Positions 6,986-15,733 of a DNA stretch of 64,000 bases are shown here, piece by piece. The first letter of the stretch is position 1, and each line of letters opens with the position of its first letter. Under the pieces are notes generated by a model. It was not told the DNA's origin. It saw nothing but the letters and a program-made list of their open reading frames with translations, and did no database searches. Origin of the DNA: an uncultured Ruminococcus sp. Its GTDB lineage: Bacteria; Bacillota; Clostridia; Oscillospirales; Ruminococcaceae. The stretch is taken from NCBI GenBank assembly GCA_902780505.1, contig CACZFN010000017.1, forward strand, positions 1 to 64,000, written 5' to 3'. The translations under genes and the position numbers were made by a program.

Positions 6986-7662
6986 TTCGCACTACCTCCA
7001 ACGACCTCGTCGAAGGCAATTACGCCTTTGTTGATATTTATTATCCTTCCGCCGAAATGGCGTACAATGTCATGCTCGTGCGTTACCATAAGAATAGTTG
7101 TGCCGCACTCGTTTATACCTTTGAGCAGGTCAACTATCTCGTATGAAAGCGCGGGATCTATGTTACCGGTAGGCTCGTCCGCGATTATAAGCTTGGGATC
7201 ATTTACAAGCGCCCTTGCAAGTGCCACACGCTGCTGCTCACCGCCCGAAAGCTGTGTGGGGTAAGCCTTCGCCTTCTTTTCAAGCCCCACAAGTGAAATA
7301 ACATAAGGCACACGGCTCCTTATGTACTTGGCAGGTGCATCTATCACCCTTAGTACGAATGCTATGTTTTCGTATACCGTCATTGTGGGTATAAGCCTGA
7401 AGTCCTGAAAGACAACGCCTATCGTCCTTCTCAGCTTCGGCACCTTTGAACGCCTGAGCTTTGAAAGGTTGAACCCGTTTACTGTCACAACACCCTGTGT
7501 TGCATCTATCTCCTTTAATATCAGCTTTATCAGTGTGGATTTACCGGCACCTGACGGGCCGACGATAAACGCAAAATCGCCGTCGTTTATCTTCAGATTA
7601 ACTTTGTTTAGCGCGTCCACACCGCTTGTGTAGGTAACGGACACGTCCTTGAATTCTACCAA
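6982..7662 (-). CDS. ftsE: Cell-division ATP-binding protein FtsE
   Basis: A 226-residue ABC ATPase: Walker A GPSGAGKST (about 36-44), Q-loop VFQDFRLIP, signature LSGGEQQRVALARAL, Walker B KLIIADEPTGNID, switch His in MVTHEHDIV. Length and the downstream ftsX identify it as FtsE. The likely start is TTG at 7662 behind a GAGGGAG ribosome site; no ATG is available in a better place. It acts at the inner face of the membrane in the septal FtsEX complex. Confidence 0.93.
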   Translation of the reverse strand: MVEFKDVSVTYTSGVDALNKVNLKINDGDFAFIVGPSGAGKSTLIKLILKEIDATQGVVTVNGFNLSKLRRSKVPKLRRTIGVVFQDFRLIPTMTVYENIAFVLRVIDAPAKYIRSRVPYVISLVGLEKKAKAYPTQLSGGEQQRVALARALVNDPKLIIADEPTGNIDPALSYEIVDLLKGINECGTTILMVTHEHDIVRHFGGRIININKGVIAFDEVVGGSAK

Positions 7663-7778
7663 AATTTTACACTCCCTCGGACTTTACATAACTAATGCAA
7701 GAGGCGGCATTGTGCCTCTTGCACCAAAAAAACTGATTGCTTACGTTTGCGGCCGTTATATCTCTGTGCCGTTTACGT

Positions 7779-8864
7779 TTAGAATTTAACAGGGTTAGCC
7801 GATAAATACTTCTTTACCATAAGTGCTATCTTGAATATGATAGCATGGTCAAATTCTCTCAGGTCAAGCCCTGTCAGCTTCTTTATCTTCTCAAGCCTGT
7901 ACACAAGTGTATTCCTGTGAACGAACAGCTTACGAGATGTTTCGGAAACATTGAGGTTATTCTCAAAGAATTTCTGTATCGTGAAAAGCGTTTCATGGTC
8001 AAGTGACTCGATAGAGCCCTTCTTGAATACTTCTCTGAGGAATGTTTCACAAAGTGTTGTCGGCAGGTGATAGATAAGCCTTGCGATACCAAGATTGTCA
8101 TATGAAACTATTATCTTGTCCGTATCAAACACCTTGCCTACTTCAAGGGCTATCTGTGCTTCCTTGAATGACCTTGCAAGATCCCTAACTCCCTCAACAA
8201 CAGTGCCTATACCGACATTCACCCTTGTATAGAACTCACTTGATAGCGTATCGGAAATAGAACGCGCAAGCTTTTCAAGGTCCTTGCTCTCGATACCCGA
8301 AGAAACTTCTTTTACAAGAACGATATCGCTCTCTGTGATATTGAAAACGAAATCCTTGTTCTTATCCGGGAAAAGGTTCTGAATAACATCATAAGCCGAT
8401 ACATCATTTGATGATATTATTCTTATAAGGAGTACCACCCTCGGTGTATCGGAACTGAAATGAAGCTCTCTCGCCTTTACATGAACATCACCCGGCAGAA
8501 CGTTATCAAGCACAACGTTCTTTATAAAGTTGTTCCTGTCGTACTTTTCGTCGTAATACTGCTTTATGCTCGAAAGCGTTATCGCAAGTATGCTTGCATA
8601 CTTGGCGGCTACTTCGTCTGTTCCCTCAACAAATACAGCATAATCGGGCTTCATATGTGCACCAAAAGGCTTATATGTATAGCCGTCCCTTACAAAGATA
8701 TCGTGGGAATCGCTCAGATCAAGGGAAACGAATTCGTTAGTCGTCCCGACCTGTGAAAGCTCCGAGCAGGCGATTATCGACGCATTCTCGTCTATTACGC
8801 CTATCGTACAGTCGATAGTATCACGCATCTGATGAACAACGCTCTGAAATAATCTGTTTGACAT
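7779..8864 (-). CDS. CdaR/PucR-family transcriptional regulator
   Basis: A 361-residue protein with an N-terminal sugar-diacid-recognition-like domain (SNRLFQSVVHQMRDTIDCTIGVIDENASIIAC), a central GGDEF-like region (about 140-270) and the C-terminal PucR helix-turn-helix (LFTIQKFFENNLNVSETSRKLFVHRNTLVYRLEKIKKLTGLDLREFDHAI is the hallmark, about 300-350). These usually control carbohydrate or purine metabolism genes; the target here is unknown. The ATG at 8864 has AGAGGAG 9 bp upstream; the frame reaches 8924, but that part is the 5' leader. It has its own promoter, and ftsE lies downstream on the same strand after 116 bp. Confidence 0.85.
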   Translation of the reverse strand: MSNRLFQSVVHQMRDTIDCTIGVIDENASIIACSELSQVGTTNEFVSLDLSDSHDIFVRDGYTYKPFGAHMKPDYAVFVEGTDEVAAKYASILAITLSSIKQYYDEKYDRNNFIKNVVLDNVLPGDVHVKARELHFSSDTPRVVLLIRIISSNDVSAYDVIQNLFPDKNKDFVFNITESDIVLVKEVSSGIESKDLEKLARSISDTLSSEFYTRVNVGIGTVVEGVRDLARSFKEAQIALEVGKVFDTDKIIVSYDNLGIARLIYHLPTTLCETFLREVFKKGSIESLDHETLFTIQKFFENNLNVSETSRKLFVHRNTLVYRLEKIKKLTGLDLREFDHAIIFKIALMVKKYLSANPVKF

Positions 8865-8903
8865 AAATTTTATCTCCTCTGCTTGCAAATTTAAAACTCG
8901 CCA

Positions 8904-8967
8904 TATGACGAAACCCTTCGTCATTTCAATTCATAACTATTATACCAAAAAAAATAAATTTTTGCAA
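8904..8967 (-). promoter_or_regulatory. Promoter and 5' leader hairpin of the CdaR/PucR gene
   Basis: Minus-strand TTGCAA (8967-8962), 17 bp, TATAAT (8944-8939). The transcript would begin with a hairpin ATGACGA/TCGTCAT (8904-8923). The remaining 9000-9270 is AT-rich non-coding DNA in which I see no gene. Confidence 0.7.
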
Positions 8968-9276
8968 GTGGTTTATAGTAAAAATGTTCAAACGGCAAAA
9001 TATTACACTTGTTTTTCTATAATATATTACAAATTGTAACATATTTTGACCGTGAATGTGTTAATAAACTATTAACCTGATAATTCAAAGCCTTATGTTT
9101 AGTGAGTGCATATCCGAAAACAGCGCAGTCACGGGATAAAATCGTAACCTTTTTGTAATTTCTAAATTTTTTGTGAACGCTGTACAAAATGCACAAAAAC
9201 GCCCCCTTTTTCGCTTGAAAGTCAATGAGCAGGCGGTTTTGCGAAGCAGGCTCACAAACCCGAAAGCGTCAGATCA

Positions 9277-9300
9277 CAAATGTTCCACGTGGAACATTTG
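9277..9300. promoter_or_regulatory. parS-like centromere site
   Basis: The 16-mer TGTTCCACGTGGAACA (9281-9296) is a perfect palindrome matching the bacterial parS consensus (TGTTTCACGTGAAACA family; this exact form is known from Pseudomonas). Symmetry extends to 24 bp. It is the site where ParB loads for chromosome segregation. Known parS sites cluster near oriC, so the window may lie in the origin-proximal part of the chromosome. Confidence 0.75.
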
Positions 9301-9314
9301 TTTTCATATTCGCC

Positions 9315-9350
9315 AATAAAACACCCGAGAGGATCTCTCCCCTCGGGTGA
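9315..9350 (-). terminator. Terminator of pgcA
   Basis: Minus-strand stem CACCCGAG/CTCGGGTG followed by TTTTATT, 17 bp past the phosphohexomutase stop. Confidence 0.8.
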
Positions 9351-9366
9351 TAATTGTCAGTCTGAT

Positions 9367-11088
9367 TTAAAACCCAAGTATCTTCGCAAAGTCAGCCGAG
9401 ATAGTTTCTTCAAGGTCCTTTGCCTGATCTCTTGTGTCGCCTATCGTGGTATAGTATGCCTTGATCTTAGGCTCTGTACCGGACGGGCGAATTATAACGC
9501 TTGCGCCCTGTTCAAGTCTGAATGCCAGAACGTCCGACTTAGGCAGTGTGATAGCAGTCTTTGCGCCTGTTGCAAGGTCAGTTTCCTCGCTTGCAATATA
9601 ATCACCGACTTTTTCCACTTTAAGCCCGCCGATAGTCTTAGGCGGATCTGCACGCAGGCCTGTCATGATCTCCTTCATTCTTTCCATGCCGCTTGCACCT
9701 TCACACTGGAAAGAACTCTGCGTATGAACATAATTTCCATACTGTGCGTACATAGCGTCCCTTGCTTCAAGCAGAGATACGCCCTTTGTGCGGTAGAACG
9801 CCGCCATTTCGCATATAAGCATTGATGCGATAACCGCGTCCTTATCCCTTACATAGCTGCCGGCAAGGTAGCCGTAGCTTTCCTCAAAGCCGAAGATATA
9901 CCTGTCTGCTTCGTTATCCTTTTCAAGGAAGCCTATCTGCTCGCCGATAAACTTGAAGCCAGTAAGAACTTCCCTGAGCTCAACGCCGTATTCATCAGCT
10001 ATCTTCTTGCAGATATCTGTCGTAACTATAGTCTTTACAGCAACAGGGCGCTGCGGCATTGTGCCGAGAGCTGTTCTTTCCTGACAGATATACTTTAACA
10101 GCATTGCACCGACTTCATTACCGCTGAACAGAACATAGCCGCCGTTTTTATTATCGGGAACAGCTATACCCACTCTGTCACAGTCAGGATCAGTAGCAAG
10201 GAGGAGGTCAGGCTTTACCTTTTCACAAAGTTCCAGGCCCTTAGCAAGCGCTTCCTTGATCTCGGGGTTCGGGAACGGGCAGGTAGGGAAATTGCCGTCA
10301 GGGTTTTCCTGTTCGGGAACTACAGTCACTTCCTTTATGCCTATTCTTTTAAGAATCTCACGAACAGGCTTATTGCCTGTACCGTTCAAAGGTGTATACA
10401 CTACTTTAAGGCCGCTGTCTGCAACAAGGTCAGTATGTATGCCCTGTTCGAGCACTTTTTCATAATACTTTTCGATAACATCCTGCCCGATATAGTTTAT
10501 CATGCCCGACTTTACGCCTTCCTCATAATCCATAGTCTTAGCGCCGCCGAACATATCAACTGCGTTTATTTTACCTATAACAGTATTGGCAACATCAAGT
10601 GTTATCTGGCAGCCGTCCTCACCATAGACCTTATAGCCGTTATACTTTGCAGGGTTATGTGAAGCTGTTATCATTATACCTGCCTGAGCGCCGCACTCCC
10701 TTACAGCCCATGAAAGACATGGCGTCGGCATAAGTTCTGTATAGATATGCACCTTTATACCGTTTGCAGCGAGTACGGCAGCAGCCTCCTGTGCAAACTT
10801 TGTGGATTTTATTCTTGAGTCATAGGATATAGCAACAGCGCCGTTTTCAAAAGCTTCATTGACATAATCCGCAAGGCCTTGTGTAGCGCGTCTGATAGTA
10901 TATATATTAAGCCTGTATGCACCTGCGCCGATAACGCCCCTTAGACCGCCCGTACCGAATTCAAGGTCACGGTAGAACCTGTCTATTATCGCTTCCTCGT
11001 CGCCCTCGATACTTTTGAGTTCTGTAACGAGATCAGCGTCATCAACAGCCTTTTCGCACCAGAGCTTATAAAGTTCCATTTCTTTCAT
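9367..11088 (-). CDS. pgcA: Alpha-phosphoglucomutase / phosphohexomutase
   Basis: A 573-residue alpha-D-phosphohexomutase of the PgcA/PGM2 type; the N-terminal LEFGTGGLRGVIGAG block is diagnostic. The phosphoserine loop is ITASHNPAKYNGYKVYG (about 135-151), the metal loop DPDCDRVGIA, the sugar loop GFEESYGYL, and the phosphate-binding RPSGTEPKIK lies near the C-terminus. It interconverts glucose 1-phosphate and glucose 6-phosphate for glycogen, UDP-glucose and envelope synthesis. The ATG at 11088 has AAAGGTGG 7 bp upstream; a GTG at 11106 overlaps that ribosome site and is rejected. The gene is monocistronic, with its own promoter and terminator. Confidence 0.93.
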   Translation of the reverse strand: MKEMELYKLWCEKAVDDADLVTELKSIEGDEEAIIDRFYRDLEFGTGGLRGVIGAGAYRLNIYTIRRATQGLADYVNEAFENGAVAISYDSRIKSTKFAQEAAAVLAANGIKVHIYTELMPTPCLSWAVRECGAQAGIMITASHNPAKYNGYKVYGEDGCQITLDVANTVIGKINAVDMFGGAKTMDYEEGVKSGMINYIGQDVIEKYYEKVLEQGIHTDLVADSGLKVVYTPLNGTGNKPVREILKRIGIKEVTVVPEQENPDGNFPTCPFPNPEIKEALAKGLELCEKVKPDLLLATDPDCDRVGIAVPDNKNGGYVLFSGNEVGAMLLKYICQERTALGTMPQRPVAVKTIVTTDICKKIADEYGVELREVLTGFKFIGEQIGFLEKDNEADRYIFGFEESYGYLAGSYVRDKDAVIASMLICEMAAFYRTKGVSLLEARDAMYAQYGNYVHTQSSFQCEGASGMERMKEIMTGLRADPPKTIGGLKVEKVGDYIASEETDLATGAKTAITLPKSDVLAFRLEQGASVIIRPSGTEPKIKAYYTTIGDTRDQAKDLEETISADFAKILGF

Positions 11089-11130
11089 ATTTTTTCCACC
11101 TTTCACAAGTTAAATTATCAATACATTCTT

Positions 11131-11158
11131 ATTATACCATAAATTAAAATACTTTCAA
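11131..11158 (-). promoter_or_regulatory. pgcA promoter
   Basis: Minus-strand TTGAAA (11158-11153), 16 bp, TATAAT (11136-11131), placed 43 bp before the ATG. Confidence 0.7.
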
Positions 11159-11229
11159 TAGCTTTAGAAAAAATTTTACTTTTTTTCCACAGTTATCGTT
11201 ATCAATTTTTCTCACTTTATCACATTTAA

Positions 11230-11333
11230 CATACAAAAACGTTTTCGTATCTACAAAAAGTGAGTGCTGTTTTTGTATGCTTTGACAAAAGGCGGGAATA
11301 AACCTTGAAGAAACAGAAAAAAAGTGCTATAAT
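11230..11333 (+). promoter_or_regulatory. Inverted repeat and promoter of the YwqG-family gene
   Basis: An 11-bp inverted repeat CATACAAAAAC (11230-11240) / GTTTTTGTATG (11269-11279) lies upstream of TTGAAG (11305-11310), 17 bp, TATAAT (11328-11333). The repeat could be an operator or the relic of a terminator. The ribosome site GAAAGGGG is at 11354-11361. Confidence 0.6.
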
Positions 11334-11370
11334 CAGAATATATTTATACTTATGAAAGGGGCGTTGATCT

Positions 11371-12210
11371 ATGGAGCTTAGGCCTATACTTGACAGAATG
11401 AATTTTCTTCTGCCGCCTGCACCTGCGGTAAGGCTGACAGTCGGGAGGGGCGAAAACGGCATTTTTGACTCAAAGCTCGGCGGTCTGCCTTACTTTCCGA
11501 AAGACATGGAATACCCGCGCGGCAAGGCGGGCAGCTTTAAAGGGCAGCCGCTCACACTGCTTGCACAGCTCAATTTTGAGAAGCTGCCGCACATACCCGA
11601 TTTCCCGACAAAAGGGATACTCCAGTTTTTTATCGCTGCTGATGACCTTTACGGAATGACACCCGACTATGGCGAGGGAATGACAAGGCAGGATAATTTC
11701 AGGGTGATATATCACGAAAACATAATCACTGACGAAGCACAGCTTTTATCAGGTGACGAGATACCCAAGTATTCAGGAGGAGATGAATGCTATCTTCCGT
11801 TTAAAGGAGAATTCAGCCTGACAGCCGAGCCGCCCGTGATGATGACTGCAACAATGTGGGACCACAGGTTTGCCAAAGCCTTTGTGACAGCTTACAACGA
11901 GTTTGCTGACGAGCCCGTAGATGATTACTGGGAACTTGATGAAGACATAACGGACGAGCTTTATGCCATGACAGATTTTCCTGATGCGATAATCGGCGGC
12001 TACCCTGTTTTCACTCAGGACGATCCGCGCATGGACGAAAAGGCAGCCGACTGTGACACACTGCTCTTTGAACTTGACAGCGTCTATGACAAAGAAAGCG
12101 GCATTGACATTTTATGGGGAGATATGGGAACGGGTTCGTTCATGATACCGCGTGAAAGGCTGAAGGCACTTGATTTTTCAAGGGTACTATATAATTACGA
12201 TTGCAGTTAA
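11371..12210 (+). CDS. YwqG/DUF1963-family protein
   Basis: A 279-residue cytosolic protein of the YwqG family. Hallmarks are the N-terminal SKLGGLPYFPKDMEYPR, the LTLLAQLNFEKLP block, GILQFFIAADDLYG, and a C-terminal IGGYPVFTQDDPR followed by a LLFELDS/WGDMGTGSFMIP segment. The biochemical role of the family is not known; members occur next to immunity and housekeeping genes alike. It heads a run of plus-strand genes with short spacers (hydrolase, ComM-like ATPase, small unknown proteins). Confidence 0.82.
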   Translation: MELRPILDRMNFLLPPAPAVRLTVGRGENGIFDSKLGGLPYFPKDMEYPRGKAGSFKGQPLTLLAQLNFEKLPHIPDFPTKGILQFFIAADDLYGMTPDYGEGMTRQDNFRVIYHENIITDEAQLLSGDEIPKYSGGDECYLPFKGEFSLTAEPPVMMTATMWDHRFAKAFVTAYNEFADEPVDDYWELDEDITDELYAMTDFPDAIIGGYPVFTQDDPRMDEKAADCDTLLFELDSVYDKESGIDILWGDMGTGSFMIPRERLKALDFSRVLYNYDCS

Positions 12211-12252
12211 GGCAACTATTCGATATATTACTGACAGAAAGGACGGATCACA

Positions 12253-13215
12253 ATGACTTACAAAACAGGTTTTTTCAGATCAGCTGATGATGTGCATGAT
12301 ATTGCTTACTATGTATTCATGCCCGAGGGCGAAGTAAAGGCGGCAGTGCAGATAGTTCACGGAATGAACGAGTACCTTTTAAGATACAAGCACTTTGCAA
12401 AGTTTTTAAACGACAACGGCATAGCTGTATGCGGCAACGATCACTTAGGTCACGGCTGTTCGGTATCATCAGAAGATGATTACGGCTACTTTGCGCCCGA
12501 AAAGGGCTGGCAGAAGGCTGTAATAGATATGTACAAAATGACAAAGATCATGAAAGAAAAAACAGGAGATGTACCATATTTTATGTTCGGGCACAGCATG
12601 GGCAGTTTTCTTGCAAGGGCTTATCTTGTGAAATTCGGCTCACAGCTTGACGGTGCAGTTATTTGCGGAACGGGCGACGGTATGCCCGCCACGGCTGCAC
12701 TGCTCACAGTATGCGACGGTGTAAGGTTAGCAAAGGGCGAGCGTTACAGGTCAAAGAAATTAAACGACATAGCTTTCGGCAAATATAACGAACGCTTCCC
12801 TGATGCAAAGTACAACACCGCATGGCTTTCACGTGATGAAGAAATACAGAAGGCTTTTTCACAGGACGAAAAGGCAAACCACATCTTCACGGTAAACGGA
12901 TTTGAAAACCTTGCAAAGATGCTTTACTACATATCAGATGCAAGGTGGTATGGTGCACTCAGAAAAGACCTTCCCATATTCATGATAGCGGGCACTGAGG
13001 ATCCTGTGGGCAATTACGGCAAGGGCGTTGAAGCGGTATTCAACAAAATGACCGAAGCAGGCTGCAGCGCAAAGCTGAAGCTTTATCAGGACTGCCGCCA
13101 CGAGCTTGTAAACGAGCTGAACAAAGAGGAGGTCATGGGAGATATACTTGAATTCATAAACGGCTGCATGGATAAAGCGCCGGCCGAAGAAGCAGACGAG
13201 GGAGAGCAGGAATAA
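12253..13215 (+). CDS. Alpha/beta hydrolase (monoacylglycerol lipase / S33-like)
   Basis: A 320-residue serine hydrolase. The strand-2 block AAVQIVHGMNEYLLRYKHFAKFLNDNG and NDHLGHG are typical of the monoglyceride-lipase/lysophospholipase group. The nucleophile elbow is GHSMGS (about 115-120), the acid probably lies in IAGTEDPVGNYG, and the catalytic His is in YQDCRHELVNE. There is no signal peptide, so it is cytosolic. The substrate is not predictable beyond acyl-glycerol-like esters. The C-terminus carries a short acidic extension. The next gene starts 2 bp after its stop. Confidence 0.85.
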   Translation: MTYKTGFFRSADDVHDIAYYVFMPEGEVKAAVQIVHGMNEYLLRYKHFAKFLNDNGIAVCGNDHLGHGCSVSSEDDYGYFAPEKGWQKAVIDMYKMTKIMKEKTGDVPYFMFGHSMGSFLARAYLVKFGSQLDGAVICGTGDGMPATAALLTVCDGVRLAKGERYRSKKLNDIAFGKYNERFPDAKYNTAWLSRDEEIQKAFSQDEKANHIFTVNGFENLAKMLYYISDARWYGALRKDLPIFMIAGTEDPVGNYGKGVEAVFNKMTEAGCSAKLKLYQDCRHELVNELNKEEVMGDILEFINGCMDKAPAEEADEGEQE

Positions 13216-13216
13216 T

Positions 13217-14746
13217 ATGTACGCACAGGTTGGCTCTGCGGGGCTGTTCGGGCTGAATGCCTTTCCCGTAACTGTCGAGATAGAAGCAAGCAAGGGCATT
13301 GCAGCTTTTGACATTGTCGGGCTTGCCGATGCATCTGTAAGGGAATCGCGTGACAGGATAAAAAGTGCTTTGAGATGTACCAAGATTAATTTCCCCGATG
13401 CGAAGGTACTTATAAACCTTGCGCCTGCTGATGCGAAGAAAACAGGCTCAGGTTTTGATTTGGCGATAGCTGTGGCGGTACTGAGGGTGCTCTCTCTTGT
13501 TGATGACAGCGAACTGAACAAATCGGCATTTATAGGCGAAGTTTCGCTAAGCGGCGAGATACGCCCGATAAACGGCGTTCTGCCAATGACTATACTTGCA
13601 AAGAAAAACGGTGTAACGCGAATGTACGTCCCGTTTGAAAATGCAAAGGAAGCTTCCTGCATTGAAGGGATAGAAGTATTCGGGATACGAAGCCTGGGTG
13701 AACTTATACTTCACTTTAACGGCAAGGTACGCCTTTGTGCAACGCCCAGGTACATACCGGACGAAGAAAGCTTTTTCGGCACGCTTGACTACAAGGACGT
13801 AAAGGGGCAGGAAACTGCTAAATTTGCACTTGAAGTTGCGGCAGCGGGGGGACACAATGCGATAATGATAGGCACGCCCGGTTCGGGCAAGTCCATGCTT
13901 GCAAAGCGGCTGCCGTCAATTCTTCCTGCTATGACTTTTGATGAATCGATCGATGTGACTAACATTCACTCGGTAGCAGGAATAATCGACAAGGATCACC
14001 CGCTTATAACCAAGCGCCCGTTCAGAAGCCCGCACCACACAGTTTCAACAGCGGGGCTTTCGGGCGGCGGTTCAATACCAAGACCGGGTGAGATATCGCT
14101 TGCACACGGAGGGGTACTGTTTTTAGACGAGCTTGCGGAGTTTTCAAGGCAGTCGCTTGAAATACTAAGGCAGCCGCTTGAGGACAAAAAGGTTACTATA
14201 TCACGAGCTTCGGGCAGTGTTACATACCCGTGTTCGTTTATGCTTATCGCAGCTATGAACCCATGCCCATGCGGGTACTTCGGCCACCCGACAAGAAAAT
14301 GCATATGCACGCCGAAGCAGGTGCACAGTTACCTTTCACGGATAAGCGGGCCGCTGCTTGACAGGTTTGACATACACGTAGAAGTAGCACCTGTTGAATA
14401 TTCCGACATAGCATCTGACAAGACAGAAGAACCGTCATCAAAGATACGTGAGCGTGTTCAGGCGGCAAGGGACATTCAAAACGCCCGTTTCAGGGGAACA
14501 GATGTAAACTGCAATGCAAACATAACCCCTGATATGATAAGGGAGGTTTGCAGGCTTTCACAAAAGGCATCCGATATGCTTGAAAAGGTATTTGACAGGC
14601 TCGGGCTTTCGGCAAGGGCTTATGACAAGATACTTAAAGTCGCACGTACAGTTGCTGATATGGACGAATCTGAAATAATTGATGCAAAGCACATAGCGCT
14701 CGCGGTACAGTTCCGCAGCCTTGACAGGAAATACTGGAATGGATAA
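13217..14746 (+). CDS. comM: YifB/ComM-family Mg-chelatase-like AAA ATPase
   Basis: A 509-residue protein with the three-part YifB/ComM arrangement: an N-terminal ChlI-like (Lon-protease-fold) domain (about 1-170), a Mg-chelatase AAA core with Walker A GTPGSGKSMLAKRLP (about 218-232) and Walker B GVLFLDELAEF, and a C-terminal helical ChlI domain with a Cys cluster (CPCGYFGH...C.C). In other bacteria ComM is a helicase promoting branch migration during natural transformation; that role is inferred here. It sits 2 bp after the hydrolase gene and overlaps the next gene by 8 bp, so the three are co-transcribed. Confidence 0.9.
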   Translation: MYAQVGSAGLFGLNAFPVTVEIEASKGIAAFDIVGLADASVRESRDRIKSALRCTKINFPDAKVLINLAPADAKKTGSGFDLAIAVAVLRVLSLVDDSELNKSAFIGEVSLSGEIRPINGVLPMTILAKKNGVTRMYVPFENAKEASCIEGIEVFGIRSLGELILHFNGKVRLCATPRYIPDEESFFGTLDYKDVKGQETAKFALEVAAAGGHNAIMIGTPGSGKSMLAKRLPSILPAMTFDESIDVTNIHSVAGIIDKDHPLITKRPFRSPHHTVSTAGLSGGGSIPRPGEISLAHGGVLFLDELAEFSRQSLEILRQPLEDKKVTISRASGSVTYPCSFMLIAAMNPCPCGYFGHPTRKCICTPKQVHSYLSRISGPLLDRFDIHVEVAPVEYSDIASDKTEEPSSKIRERVQAARDIQNARFRGTDVNCNANITPDMIREVCRLSQKASDMLEKVFDRLGLSARAYDKILKVARTVADMDESEIIDAKHIALAVQFRSLDRKYWNG

Positions 14747-15131
14747 GCTTATATTACACATAAGCATTATCGGGTGTGAAAGCGTCAGGGGGCAGGCAAA
14801 GCAGATAAACTTTATAACATTTGACGGCTATGCTGACGGCGGGCTTTTCGAGGGGAAGATCTCGCCGGCCGGAACTGACGTTCAGGAATATACGGGCGGC
14901 GCCGGAAAGCTTTGTGCAAGATATATGCTCACCGGACATGACTATACGGGAAAGCCCTGCCGCATATACATTGAAAACAAAGCTGCAGCAGGCAGCAGCG
15001 ACACAAAGCCTGAGATAGTAACCGACTCGGAGGCCCTTGTCTTTTTAGAAACAGCGGCGCTCAGAGGCAGGCTTTTCAGTGAAGGGGATAAGCTTACCAT
15101 AGAGATAAGCTGCGAAGGCAAAAAGCAATAA
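14739..15131 (+). CDS. Small DUF3237-like protein of unknown function
   Basis: A 130-residue, probably beta-rich cytosolic protein. GGLFEGKISPAGTDVQEY, LCARYMLTGHDYTGKPCRIYIEN and the C-terminal RLFSEGDKLTIEISC follow the layout of DUF3237 (G-x-v-x-PGG-D, ARY-l-x-x-x-D-G, I-x-V-x-N), but the match is by eye. It overlaps the ComM-family stop by 8 bp (ATGGATAA), implying translational coupling. The alternative GTG/ATG at 14721 in the same frame lies inside comM and has no ribosome site. Confidence 0.55.
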   Translation: MDKLILHISIIGCESVRGQAKQINFITFDGYADGGLFEGKISPAGTDVQEYTGGAGKLCARYMLTGHDYTGKPCRIYIENKAAAGSSDTKPEIVTDSEALVFLETAALRGRLFSEGDKLTIEISCEGKKQ

Positions 15132-15139
15132 CAGTACAA

Positions 15140-15207
15140 AAAAATGACCTCACTTTTCAAAAAACTGTGTTATAATATAATCACAGTAAAAAAGGGAGGT
15201 CATTTTT
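15140..15207 (+). promoter_or_regulatory. Promoter between arms of a ribosome-site-masking inverted repeat
   Basis: AAAAATGACCTC (15140-15151) is the exact inverse of GAGGTCATTTTT (15196-15207), which contains the ribosome site of the next gene. A TATAAT (15171-15176) lies between the arms. Transcripts starting locally lack the left arm and can be translated, while read-through RNA from the comM operon would fold and hide the ribosome site. Confidence 0.55.
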
Positions 15208-15627
15208 ATGTGGAATAATATAAGAAACAAAGAAGACATCAGAGAGCTTATGGAATGCTTCGGGGGCTTTAAGGGAAGCTGTCTTTGTGATATGAAGTAC
15301 CGCAGCGGCGCATTTGTGGGGACGGTAAGCGAACACTTTATAAACGACGAACTATCACTGACACTGATATTTCAGAGAAGAAGCCTTAGGGACGTTCAGA
15401 CGATAGAACTAAGGTTCACGGGGCTCAGGGATCTGCGGCTGTCCCCGCTTGGTGCAGGGTTTGAGTGTTATCTTTCATCAGCAACGCTTTTAATGGAAAA
15501 CGACCTTTTGCGCTTCAGCACCTGGGAAGACCTTGATACGATAAACGCCGATGCAGGCATAGTGCTTATAAGTGCAAAAAGCCTGCTGTGGCGGGATATA
15601 AGCGATGTGATACAATATACGGCATAA
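15208..15627 (+). CDS. Hypothetical protein, 139 aa
   Basis: I do not recognise this protein. It has no signal peptide or TM helix and a mixed alpha/beta composition. An N-terminal helix (NKEDIRELMECFGGFKGS) and a central beta region (LSLTLIFQRRSLRDVQTIELRFTGL) are seen. The start has GGGAGG 7 bp upstream within a masking inverted repeat. It is followed by a hairpin (15632-15664) and then by the TM2/XRE scar region, so it is the last intact plus-strand gene of this run. Confidence 0.6.
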   Translation: MWNNIRNKEDIRELMECFGGFKGSCLCDMKYRSGAFVGTVSEHFINDELSLTLIFQRRSLRDVQTIELRFTGLRDLRLSPLGAGFECYLSSATLLMENDLLRFSTWEDLDTINADAGIVLISAKSLLWRDISDVIQYTA

Positions 15628-15631
15628 ACAA

Positions 15632-15664
15632 TACCCCTAACGTGTCATTGAACACTCAGGGGTA
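15632..15664 (+). terminator. Hairpin after the 139-aa gene
   Basis: TACCCCT/AGGGGTA with an inner GTGT/ACAC stem. Only a weak T-run follows, so termination is uncertain. Confidence 0.4.
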
Positions 15665-15733
15665 CTTATATGCTTAAAATACAGATAAGTACACAATATA
15701 TATAGGAGAGAGTGTATTTACCGTATCGCAAGC

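Noticed and set aside
11183-11191. TTTTCCACA, one mismatch from a DnaA box
   Set aside because: Single isolated copy in AT-rich DNA; no cluster, so not an origin.
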